In this document: positions 49,122-56,765 of the stretch, one piece after another
Numbering within the stretch: the stretch's first letter is position 1
Layout of the letters: every line of letters starts with the position of its first letter
Assembly: GCA_963767285.1 (NCBI GenBank)
Contig: CAVYDJ010000002.1
Coordinates: forward strand, 62,001-126,000
DNA length: 64,000 nt
From: WHSW01 sp963767285
Lineage (GTDB): Bacteria; Actinomycetota; Thermoleophilia; Solirubrobacterales; 70-9
Direction of reading: 5' to 3'
Program-made: the position numbers and the translations under genes
Notes under the pieces: generated by a model
What the model was told of the DNA's origin: nothing
What the model saw: only the letters and a program-made list of their open reading frames with translations
Database searches by the model: none

Positions 49122-50309
49122 TCATGCAGCGCGGGGCACCTCATCCCTCCCGACCCCGAGCTCGAAGGCCGCCGCTCCGATCACCCGCGCCGCCTGCCGC
49201 AGGTCCTCGGCCCGGTGCGTCGCCATCACGGTCAGCCGCAGCCGGGACGTCCCCGCCGGGACGGTCGGCGGGCGGATCGCCTGGGCGAAGACGCCGCCCT
49301 CCAGCGTTCGCTCGCAGAGCGCCATCGCGCGACGGGCGTCGCCGACCACGACGGGCACGATCTGGGTCCGGGAGCCGTTCGCCGCCAGGCCCTGGGCGGC
49401 GAGCGCCTCGCGGAGGATCGCCCCGTTGCGTCGCAGCTGCTCGACCATCCCCGGGCGCGACTCGAGTAGCCCGAGCGCCGCCAGCGCCGCGCCGACCGAC
49501 GGTGGCGGCGGAGCGGTCGAGTAGATGAACGTCCGCGCCGTGTTGATCAGCAGCTCGACCAGCTCCCGTGAGCCGCAGACGTAGGCGCCGTAGCTGCCGA
49601 GCGCCTTGCCGAGGGTGCCGACGATCACGTCGATCTCGGACTCGAGGCCCGCCGCGGCGACGGCGCCACGCCCGCCGGGGCCGAGCGCTCCCGTGCCGTG
49701 TGCCTCGTCGACGACCAGCAGGCAGCCGTGACGCCTGGCGAGGTCGGCGAGGTCGGCGAGCGGCGCGACGTCGCCGTCCATCGAGAAGACGCCGTCGGTG
49801 ACGATCAGCCGGGCGCGGGCGCCGGCCTGGCGCAGCGCCCAGTCCAGGTGCTCGGTGTCGCGGTGGCGGTAGACGACGGTCTCGGCCCTCGAGAGCCGGC
49901 AGCCGTCGATCAGGCTGGCGTGGTTGAGCTCGTCCGAGAAGACCACGTCGCCCCGCCCGGCGAGCGCCGAGACGACGCCGAGGTTCGCCAGGTACCCCGA
50001 CCCGAACAGCAGCGCCGCCTCCGATCCCTTGAAGGCGGCGAGGCGGTCCTCGAGCACGCGATGCGGGGACATGGAGCCGGAGACCAATCGCGAGGCGCCG
50101 GCGCCGGCGCCGTAGCGCTCAGCGGCCTCGCCGGCGGCGGCGCGGACCCGCGGGTGATCGGCCAGCCCCAGGTAGTTGTTCGAGCAGAGCAGCAGGACCT
50201 CGGCGCCGTCGAGCAGCACCCGGGGGCCCTGCGGGCCCTCGATCAAACGCAAGCGGCGGTGGAGCCCCGACCGGCGGAGCTCGGCGAGCTGCTCGCTGAG
50301 GTCGGTCAA
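49122..50309 (-). CDS. bioF: 8-amino-7-oxononanoate synthase BioF
   Basis: A 395-residue PLP enzyme condensing pimeloyl thioester with alanine. Motifs include LLCSNNYLGLADHPRV, GSGYLANLGVVSAL, DELNHASLIDG, LLVVDEAHGTGALGPGGRG and the PLP lysine in IVGTLGKALGSYGAYVCG. TTG 50309 overlaps the bioB stop by TTGA, so the two are coupled. A longer open frame upstream of the TTG lies inside bioB and is a shadow. Confidence 0.95.
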   Translation of the reverse strand: MTDLSEQLAELRRSGLHRRLRLIEGPQGPRVLLDGAEVLLLCSNNYLGLADHPRVRAAAGEAAERYGAGAGASRLVSGSMSPHRVLEDRLAAFKGSEAALLFGSGYLANLGVVSALAGRGDVVFSDELNHASLIDGCRLSRAETVVYRHRDTEHLDWALRQAGARARLIVTDGVFSMDGDVAPLADLADLARRHGCLLVVDEAHGTGALGPGGRGAVAAAGLESEIDVIVGTLGKALGSYGAYVCGSRELVELLINTARTFIYSTAPPPPSVGAALAALGLLESRPGMVEQLRRNGAILREALAAQGLAANGSRTQIVPVVVGDARRAMALCERTLEGGVFAQAIRPPTVPAGTSRLRLTVMATHRAEDLRQAARVIGAAAFELGVGRDEVPRAA

Positions 50310-51463
50310 TCTCCCCAGCCCGCGGCTGCGCTCTCGGAAGGACGCTCGGGGTACGCCGGAACGTCGTCCTTCTTCTTCTTGATCACCCGCAGCTGGGTCG
50401 ACGGATCCCAGAAGTTGGCGTCGGCCTGGCTGTCGATCAGGTCGTCGACCGGGGTCCGCGGGGTCTCGCCGTCGAGCCACCCGGAGCGGTTGTCGGGGCG
50501 GGGGTTGGCCCCGTTGTCGGGCTGGCGGGCCACGTTGAGCCCGAGCTCTTCGAAGCTCGCGCGGTCCTCGCCGGGGTCGACTCCGAGCGTGGTCAGGAAG
50601 TTGCCCATCATCACCCCGTTCAGCCCCGCCCTGACCGCCAGCGGCTGCAGGTCGCCGAGGTTCTCGACCCGCCCGCCGCAGAGCCGGAACAGGGCGTCGG
50701 GCAGGATGAGCCGGAAGATCGCCACCCATTTGACGACGTCCCACGGATCCATCAGCTCGCGGTCGCCGAACTTGGTCCCGGTGCGCGGGTTGAGCAGGTT
50801 GATCGGGACCGAGTCCGGGTCGATCGCGGCCAGCTCGAATGCCATCTCGACCCGCTGGCGCGGCGTCTCGCCCAGGTTGAGGATGCCGCCGACACAGGTC
50901 TCGAGGCCCGCCTCCTTGGTCGCCTCGATCGTCCGGATGCGGCCCTCGTAGCGAACCGTCGTGGAGACCTCGTCGTAATAGGAGCGGGCGGTCTCGACGT
51001 TGTGGTGGACGCGCTGGATCCCCGCCTCGGAGAGGCGCTTCGCGCGCTCGACCGAGATGTGCCCGACCGAGGCGCAGCGCTTCAGGTTCGTGTGCTCGGC
51101 GACCAGCTTCGCGCCCTCGACGATCTTCTCGAAGTCGCGCTTGGAAAGGCCCTGGCCCTGGGTGACCATGCAGAACCGGTGCGCCCCGGCGGCCTCGGCC
51201 GCCTTCGCGTGCTCGAGGATCTGGTCCGGCTCCATCATCGCGTGCATCGGCGTGTCCGCCTCCGCGTAGCGCGACTGGGCGCAGAAGCCGCAGTCCTCCG
51301 CGCAGCCACCGGACTTCGCGTTGACCAGCGAGCAGAGGTCGGTCGAGTCGCCGAAGCGGTCGCGGCGGACCTCCCAGGCGCGCTCGACCAGCGCCCCGAT
51401 CTCGTCGTGGTCGGTGAGCCCTCCCAGCTCGAGCGCCTCGTCGAACGTGATCAGCGGCGGCAT
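50306..51463 (-). CDS. bioB: biotin synthase BioB
   Basis: A 385-residue radical SAM enzyme inserting sulfur into dethiobiotin. The radical SAM cluster ligands are C54-x3-C58-x2-C61 in SGGCAEDCGFCAQSRY. HRFCMVTQGQGLSKRD, KRCASVGHIS and VHHNVETARSYYDEVSTTV follow, with CVGGILNLGETPRQRVE and the late GNFLTTLG. The C-terminus is about 50 residues longer than in E. coli BioB and charged (IKKKKDDVPAYPERP). It heads the bioBFD operon. A TAGATT hexamer 9 bases before the ATG sits in the middle of a 22-bp inverted repeat. Confidence 0.97.
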   Translation of the reverse strand: MPPLITFDEALELGGLTDHDEIGALVERAWEVRRDRFGDSTDLCSLVNAKSGGCAEDCGFCAQSRYAEADTPMHAMMEPDQILEHAKAAEAAGAHRFCMVTQGQGLSKRDFEKIVEGAKLVAEHTNLKRCASVGHISVERAKRLSEAGIQRVHHNVETARSYYDEVSTTVRYEGRIRTIEATKEAGLETCVGGILNLGETPRQRVEMAFELAAIDPDSVPINLLNPRTGTKFGDRELMDPWDVVKWVAIFRLILPDALFRLCGGRVENLGDLQPLAVRAGLNGVMMGNFLTTLGVDPGEDRASFEELGLNVARQPDNGANPRPDNRSGWLDGETPRTPVDDLIDSQADANFWDPSTQLRVIKKKKDDVPAYPERPSESAAAGWGD

Positions 51464-51485
51464 CCGGACCTGAATCTAGGTCCGG
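51464..51485 (-). promoter_or_regulatory. inverted repeat over the bioB -10 region (candidate biotin operator)
   Basis: CCGGACCT (51464-51471) and AGGTCCGG (51478-51485) are exact reverse complements separated by 6 bases. Read on the bioB strand, the -10-like TAGATT (51478-51473) lies at the centre and the ATG follows directly after the repeat. This is an ideal place for a repressor. It matches neither the BirA nor the BioQ motif I know. Confidence 0.6.
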
Positions 51486-51497
51486 TGTCGGACAGGT

Positions 51498-52751
51498 TTA
51501 GGCGTCGATCAGGCTGGGGAGCACCGCGGGCAGGGCGCCACGGCGAACCGAGCGCGGCACCGGCAGCCGGTGCAGCTTCGGCTGGAAGTGGGGATCCCGG
51601 GCAAAGCCCTCCTCGTCGCCGATCACCCGGGCCGCGGCGGCGACGACCTCCGGGTCGAAGGCGAGCCCGGACTGGGCGGAGAGCGCCAGCATCGCCTCGG
51701 ACTGCGCCATCTCGGCGGTCCCGTGGGCGGTCAGCCCCGCCCAGGCGTCGGCGACCGCGAGGATGCGGCTGCCGTGCGGGATCGCCTCGGCCGGCAGCCC
51801 GGCGGGTAGCCCGTCGCCGGCCCAGCGCTCGTGTGAGTGCAGGGCGAGGAAGGCGATCCGGGAGACATCGGCCTCGCGCCAGTTGAGGCCGCGGGTGTTG
51901 ACCGGGTCGTCGGTCGCGTGCACGAGGTCGGCCGCGCAGGCGAGCTCGTGGCGCTCGTGGCGCGAGACGCCGAGCACGTCGGCGATCGCGGCCGTGTAGA
52001 GGCGCATCGCGTCGGCCCGCGCCAGCCGCGCCGCCGAGGCCGCGCCGGCAATCCGCTCCAGCGCCAGCTGCGGAACGACGATCGCCGCTGCCAGCGGGGC
52101 CAGCGCGATCACGCCGAACGCCTCGACGCCGACCGCGGCGACGACGCCGACGACCAGCATCCCGAGCACCGCCGGGCCCAGGTCGATGAACTCGTCGCGG
52201 ATCAGGGCCGCGGGGCGATAGCCCTGATAGAAGGGCGCGAAGGTCAGCCGAGCGAAGCAGAAGTTGATCGCCGACATCGCGATTCCCGCGGCGTAGAGCG
52301 CCGGGGCAATCGCGGCGCCCGTCGGCGAGCCCGCCAGCTCCAGCAGCCAAGCGCCCACGAGGACGGCGAGTGCGTAGCTGGTCACGTTCGCGACGAAGCC
52401 CGGCGAGACCCATTGCTCCGAACGGAGTACGAATCGGGCGATCACGTCCGGGGCGAGCCAGACGACGAGCGCCGGGAGCGGCCCGGCGACCGCCAGGGTG
52501 ACGAGCGCGACGATGAGGGTGGCGCCGAAGAAGACGCGGTTGCCGGCCTTCAGCCGCGCCTCGGCGCCATAGGCGATCGCCGAGACGGCCGCCAGGGCGG
52601 CGACCAGAACCGGGTCGCTCCAGTCCGAGCTCGGGGCGAGGAGGACGAATCCGGCGACCGCGACGGCCGCGGGAACGAGGTTCAGCGCGATCGCAACGGA
52701 CGCCCGCCGGCGCGAGCAGTTCGCCGGAGCCCACCGCTTCATGACGCGCAT
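51498..52751 (-). CDS. membrane protein with degenerate HD-GYP-like domain
   Basis: A protein of about 417 residues. Residues 20-230 form about six to eight membrane segments. The C-terminal ~190 residues resemble an HD-GYP cyclic-di-GMP phosphodiesterase: LHSHERWAGDGLPAGLPAEA is the HERxxGxGxP-type block, followed by RILAVADAWAGLTAH. The first HD pair is not preserved (ELACAADLVHATDDP) and GYP reads GLP, so catalysis is doubtful and a sensor or binding role is likely. ATG 52751 and ATG 52742 are both possible; AAGG lies 9 nt before the second. Two hairpins lie upstream in the leader. Confidence 0.7.
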   Translation of the reverse strand: MRVMKRWAPANCSRRRASVAIALNLVPAAVAVAGFVLLAPSSDWSDPVLVAALAAVSAIAYGAEARLKAGNRVFFGATLIVALVTLAVAGPLPALVVWLAPDVIARFVLRSEQWVSPGFVANVTSYALAVLVGAWLLELAGSPTGAAIAPALYAAGIAMSAINFCFARLTFAPFYQGYRPAALIRDEFIDLGPAVLGMLVVGVVAAVGVEAFGVIALAPLAAAIVVPQLALERIAGAASAARLARADAMRLYTAAIADVLGVSRHERHELACAADLVHATDDPVNTRGLNWREADVSRIAFLALHSHERWAGDGLPAGLPAEAIPHGSRILAVADAWAGLTAHGTAEMAQSEAMLALSAQSGLAFDPEVVAAAARVIGDEEGFARDPHFQPKLHRLPVPRSVRRGALPAVLPSLIDA

Positions 52752-52944
52752 CCTTGCGCGTTACTTGCCTCGTGCATCAAGGCAAGGGTAAACGCCGGGT
52801 CATCCCCGATCGACCCGGATATGCGTCTAACCGTTCCGCCAGCCCACCGAAGGCCTCCTTGCTCGTCGTTACGGACGCGCAAAAGCTACCAAAACCTATG
52901 CAAACTTGTGCGAAATTCGACAAATGCCCCGTGCAAGCCGGCGC
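52752..52944 (-). other. structured intergenic region upstream of the HD-GYP-like gene
   Basis: This gap of about 190 bases holds two clean hairpins: CTTGCCT/AGGCAAG (52764-52786, 9-base loop) and CCGGGTC/GACCCGG (52795-52818, 10-base loop). The part nearest the AlkA-like fragment (52870-52930) is AT-richer than its surroundings and may hold promoters. I could not match it to a known riboswitch. No protein-coding frame is convincing here. Confidence 0.4.
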
Positions 52945-53223
52945 TCAGACCGGCTCGTTGCTGAGGCTCTCCCAGAGGTAGATCGAGGCCAGCGACCGGT
53001 GCGGCCGCCACGGTTCGGCGATCTCCTCGAGCTCGGCGGGCGAGGGCGGCTCGTCGAGGCCGTAGGCGAGCTGTGCGGCGCGGCGGATCCCGAGGTCGCC
53101 GGTCGGCAGCACGTCCGGTCGCTCGAGGAAGAAGATCTGTCCGGGGAGCTCGAGCTCGATCGCCTCGATCAGCTCCGCCATCACCGGATCGGATCGGGCC
53201 AGGTCACCTGTGGCGCCGCTCAC
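52945..53223 (-). pseudogene. internally deleted DNA-3-methyladenine glycosylase (AlkA-like) remnant
   Basis: A frame of about 92 codons from GTG 53223 (or 98 from TTG 53241). The start ATGDLARSDPVMAELIEAIE resembles the N-terminus of AlkA-like DNA glycosylases. It jumps directly to QIFFLERPDVLPTGDLGIRR and a normal C-terminal end (EPWRPHRSLASIYLWESL). The roughly 100 residues between, including the helix-hairpin-helix (GIGPWTA-like), are missing, while the PTGDLG catalytic Asp remains. An in-frame deletion fits best. It could be a small functional protein, but DNA repair activity is unlikely. Confidence 0.55.
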
Positions 53224-53365
53224 CCACGCACCGTATGCCAACCGGCGATCCGGGGAGGACGCTCGCTATCCTGCCCCGCTCGGCGCCACCGGGCTTGGTC
53301 GCGGCCGCGACTCGGGCGGGAGACCGGTGTTTGGACGCCTGAGGCAGGACCCAGCCGGTCTCGTT

Positions 53366-55177
53366 ATGAGCCCCACCGCTTTCGCACAAACGCCGATCAG
53401 ACGCTGGCCGCGTGTCCTCGCGGCGGGTATCGCGCTGCTTGCCCTGGCGGCGACCGTCGCCTTGGCGCTCGGCTTGCGGGCCGCCGATCCGCCCGCCGCA
53501 ACGGCCCAGGTGACGGCGAAGCCGAACATCATCGTCCTGCTCACCGACGATCAGGAGACGAGCTCGATGCGCGTGATGAAGATCGTCGGCAAGGAGCTGA
53601 AGCGCAAGGGCGTGACGATGAAGCGCTTCTACGACAACTTCCCGCTCTGCTGCCCGGCCCGGACGACGATCCTCACCGGGCAGTACGCGCACAACCACAA
53701 CGTGCTCTCGAACAGCGCGCCGGACGGTGGCTACGGCGTCTTCAACGAGCTCCACGGCGACAACTACCTGCCGCTGTGGCTGCAGGATGCCGGCTACCAG
53801 ACCTCCTACGTCGGCAAGTTCCTGAACGGCTACGCCGAGCCGGACGAGTACGGCACCGTCCCCAGCGACGTTCCCCGCGGCTGGAACGACTGGCATGTGC
53901 TCGCGCCCTCGCGCGCCCAGTACTTCGGCTACACGCTGAACCAGAACGGGGTGCTGACCGAGCGAACCGAGGCCGAGGAGGACTACAGCACCGACGTGTT
54001 CACGAACAAGGCGCGGCGATTCATCCGCGCCAACGCGCGGACGGCGACCCCGTTCTTCCTCGAGCTCGGCTACGCGGCGCCCCACGGCGGTGGCGGCGGC
54101 GAGCCGGGCAGGTCCTGCAACCGCGCCGCGGTCCCGGCGCCGCGCCACCTGGCGACGTTGAAGGGCAAGTTCCGCAACACCCTGCCGCCTTCGTTCAACG
54201 AGGGCGATGTCTCCGACAAGCCGTCGGCGGTCGCCGAGAAGTCCCCGCTGACCCCGGGTCAGGTCTCCGACACCCTGCGCAAGCGGCGCTGCGCATGGGA
54301 GTCGCTGCTCGCGGTGGACGAGAGCGTCGGCGCCCTGCTCGACGAGATCGAGCGCGACGGGGTCAAGGACAACACCTACATCTTCTTCCTCTCCGACAAC
54401 GGCTTCATGCGCGGCGAGCACCGGATCCGCGACAACAAGCGGTTCCTCTATGAGGAATCGGCGCGCGTTCCGTTCATCGCCGTCGGGCCCGGGATCCCGC
54501 ACAACGAGAGCTCCGACGACGTGGTCGTCAACGCGGACCTGACCGCGACGATCCTCCAGCTCACCGGCGCGGCGGCGGGGGTCGAGCAGGACGGCCAGTC
54601 GCTGATGCCGCGGCTGCTCGACCCGAAGGGAGAGAGCGGGCGGGCGATCCTGTTCGAGGCCTACGCCGGCGAGAAGATCCTCGGCGTGCGCACCTCGCGC
54701 TACCTCTACACCGAGTGGGACGGGGACCGCAACCCGCTGCTGCCGCAGAAGGAGCTCTACGACACCTACGCCGACCCCTATCAGCTCAACAACCTCGCCA
54801 ACGACCCGGCCTACCTGCCGGTCGTGCTCGATCTGGGCGACCAGCTCGACGACCTGATCGAGTGCGCGGGGGCGTCGTGCCGCAGCGCGCCCACGGGCTC
54901 GATCAACATCACCAACGGCGGGGTCGGCAAGAATGGCTGCATGTTCCCGCCGGTCGGCGCACAGTTCTTCGGACCCGACGAGGACCGAATCGTCGGCGTC
55001 TCGTTCCGCGCCGGCAAGGTCCCGGTGGGCGACGACACCGAGCCACCGTTCGAGGCGCAGATCCCGGACCAGGCGCTGCGCGACGAGCTTCCCGACGCCG
55101 CCACCGTCGTCGCCAAGCCGCTCTACGACGACGGCCGGCGCCTCGGCCTGACGGCCGACGTCAGGATCTGCGGGTGA
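53366..55177 (+). CDS. membrane-anchored or secreted sulfatase
   Basis: A 603-residue sulfatase with an N-terminal membrane/signal segment (residues 15-40). The metal-site strand is KPNIIVLLTDDQETSSMRVM, and the formylglycine motif is C95-C-P-A-R99 in DNFPLCCPARTTILTGQYAH. FFLSDNGFMRGEHRI supplies Asp/Asn ligands. The tail after about residue 500 (CAGASCRSAPTGSINITNGG ... DDGRRLGLTADVRICG) is shared with the sulfatase at 13859. The upstream open frame to 53210 overlaps the AlkA-like fragment; ATG 53366 places the signal segment correctly. The GTGA overlap couples it to the next sulfatase. Confidence 0.88.
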   Translation: MSPTAFAQTPIRRWPRVLAAGIALLALAATVALALGLRAADPPAATAQVTAKPNIIVLLTDDQETSSMRVMKIVGKELKRKGVTMKRFYDNFPLCCPARTTILTGQYAHNHNVLSNSAPDGGYGVFNELHGDNYLPLWLQDAGYQTSYVGKFLNGYAEPDEYGTVPSDVPRGWNDWHVLAPSRAQYFGYTLNQNGVLTERTEAEEDYSTDVFTNKARRFIRANARTATPFFLELGYAAPHGGGGGEPGRSCNRAAVPAPRHLATLKGKFRNTLPPSFNEGDVSDKPSAVAEKSPLTPGQVSDTLRKRRCAWESLLAVDESVGALLDEIERDGVKDNTYIFFLSDNGFMRGEHRIRDNKRFLYEESARVPFIAVGPGIPHNESSDDVVVNADLTATILQLTGAAAGVEQDGQSLMPRLLDPKGESGRAILFEAYAGEKILGVRTSRYLYTEWDGDRNPLLPQKELYDTYADPYQLNNLANDPAYLPVVLDLGDQLDDLIECAGASCRSAPTGSINITNGGVGKNGCMFPPVGAQFFGPDEDRIVGVSFRAGKVPVGDDTEPPFEAQIPDQALRDELPDAATVVAKPLYDDGRRLGLTADVRICG

Positions 55178-56757
55178 GACGACTCGGGGTGGCCGCCGCG
55201 ACCGCGGCGGCCGTCGCAGTCATGGTCGGCGCCTGCGGTGACGACGACTACGAGCCGACCGCGGATCCCGCCTACGGCAGCCAGCCGAACTTCGTCTTCA
55301 TCCTCACCGACGACCAGAACCTCGAGCAGTTCAACCGCCGCTACATGCGGCGGACCCGGAAGCTGATCGCCGATCCAGGGACCGAGTTCAGCAACTTCCA
55401 CGTCGCGACCCCGCTCTGCTGTCCGTCGCGGGCGGCGATGCTGACCGGCCAGTACGGCCACAACAACGGCGTCCTCTCCAATGTCCCGGGCTACGCGACG
55501 CTGAGCGAGCCCGAGAACATCCTCCCGGCCTGGCTGCAGACGGTCGGCTACCAGACCGCCGAGGTGGGCAAGTGGCTGAACGGCTACGAGAAGACCGTGC
55601 CGGTCCACGAGGAACCGGCGCCGGGGTGGGACAAGTGGCACGGGCTGGTCGGGGCGCACGGATATAACCGCTTCAAGGCGTCCCAGAACGGCGACAAGAC
55701 GCTCTTCCGCCAGTACATCTCCGACTGGATCGCGAAGACGTCGGTCGGCCTGATCGACCAGCTCTCCCACGACGACGACCCCTACTACCTCCAGGTCAAC
55801 GAGTTCGCCCCGCACGTCGAGGCCGAGCGCGCGATCAGCAAGGGCCGCTGCGGCGGCGAAGCGGTCCCGGCGCCGCAGGACTCACGGCGCTTCGAGGACG
55901 CGGGCCTGCCCGACTCCCCGTCGATCAACGAGGCCGACATCTCCGACAAGCCCCCCTTCGTCGCCCAGAAGGGCCCGCTGACCAAGGAGCAGCTCGAAGA
56001 GCTCGAGCTGCGCTACGAGTGCCGGCTCGAGGCGCTCCGGAGTCTCGACCGGACGATCGGGACGATCATGCACGCGATCGACGACTCGGGCGAGGCGGAC
56101 GACACCGTGGTCATCTTCGCCTCCGACAACGGCACCTTCCACGGCGAGCACCGGCTCCCGGGCGGCAAGGGCCTGCCATACGAGGAGGCGTCGCACATGC
56201 CCCTGGCGATGCTGGTGCCGGAGAAGTACCGGGGTGGCAACCCGGTCGTCCCGCGGATCGACGAGCCGACCTCGAACATCGACCTCGTGCCGACGATCGT
56301 CGACCTCGCCGGCTCGCCGACCTGCATCTCCGAGGACGAGTGCCGGGTCATGGACGGCCGCTCGCTGGTCGGCCTGCTCTCCGGCAGCCGCTCAGGCTGG
56401 CCGGCGCAGCGCCCCCTACTGCAGGAGCTCGACCTCAACGTCGAGGCCCTCAAGGACGTCGACCGCGGGATCTCCTGCAAGTTCCAGGGCGTCCGCGACG
56501 GCCAGTGGAACTACGTCGAGCACACGGTCGTCCCCCAGCCGGGGCTGGGTGCATGTGTCGAGGCCACTCCGCCGGTGGTCGAGCTCTACGACACCGCGGA
56601 CGATCCGTTCGAGCTCGACAATCTCGCCGCGACGGACGAGAGCGCTCAGACCAAGGCGGTCCAGGCGCGGCTGAGCGAGCTGACCGCCGAGCTCAGTGAC
56701 TGCGCCGGGATCGAGGGCCGCGACCCCGAGCCGGCCAGCGGCCACTACTGCAGCTAG
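55174..56757 (+). CDS. lipoprotein sulfatase
   Basis: A 527-residue sulfatase carrying a lipobox (VMVGAC, Cys21), so it is anchored on the outer membrane face. The metal strand is QPNFVFILTDDQNLEQFNRR, and the formylglycine motif C82-C-P-S-R86 lies in HVATPLCCPSRAAMLTGQYG. VIFASDNGTFHGEHRLPGGK completes the site. It lacks the RICG-ending module of the other two sulfatases and ends DCAGIEGRDPEPASGHYCS. GTG 55174 overlaps the previous stop, so the two different sulfatases are made together, possibly to remove sulfate from different positions of one polymer. Confidence 0.88.
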   Translation: MRRLGVAAATAAAVAVMVGACGDDDYEPTADPAYGSQPNFVFILTDDQNLEQFNRRYMRRTRKLIADPGTEFSNFHVATPLCCPSRAAMLTGQYGHNNGVLSNVPGYATLSEPENILPAWLQTVGYQTAEVGKWLNGYEKTVPVHEEPAPGWDKWHGLVGAHGYNRFKASQNGDKTLFRQYISDWIAKTSVGLIDQLSHDDDPYYLQVNEFAPHVEAERAISKGRCGGEAVPAPQDSRRFEDAGLPDSPSINEADISDKPPFVAQKGPLTKEQLEELELRYECRLEALRSLDRTIGTIMHAIDDSGEADDTVVIFASDNGTFHGEHRLPGGKGLPYEEASHMPLAMLVPEKYRGGNPVVPRIDEPTSNIDLVPTIVDLAGSPTCISEDECRVMDGRSLVGLLSGSRSGWPAQRPLLQELDLNVEALKDVDRGISCKFQGVRDGQWNYVEHTVVPQPGLGACVEATPPVVELYDTADDPFELDNLAATDESAQTKAVQARLSELTAELSDCAGIEGRDPEPASGHYCS

Positions 56758-56765
56758 GGGCCCCG

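Noticed and set aside
49122..50744. A 540-residue extended BioF
   Set aside because: The extra N-terminal part lies inside bioB and is Arg/Pro-rich; TTG 50309 matches the usual length of BioF.
52764..52830. Known c-di-GMP (GEMM) riboswitch before the HD-GYP-like gene
   Set aside because: I could not align the conserved GEMM core or its tetraloop receptor on either strand; only two simple hairpins are seen.
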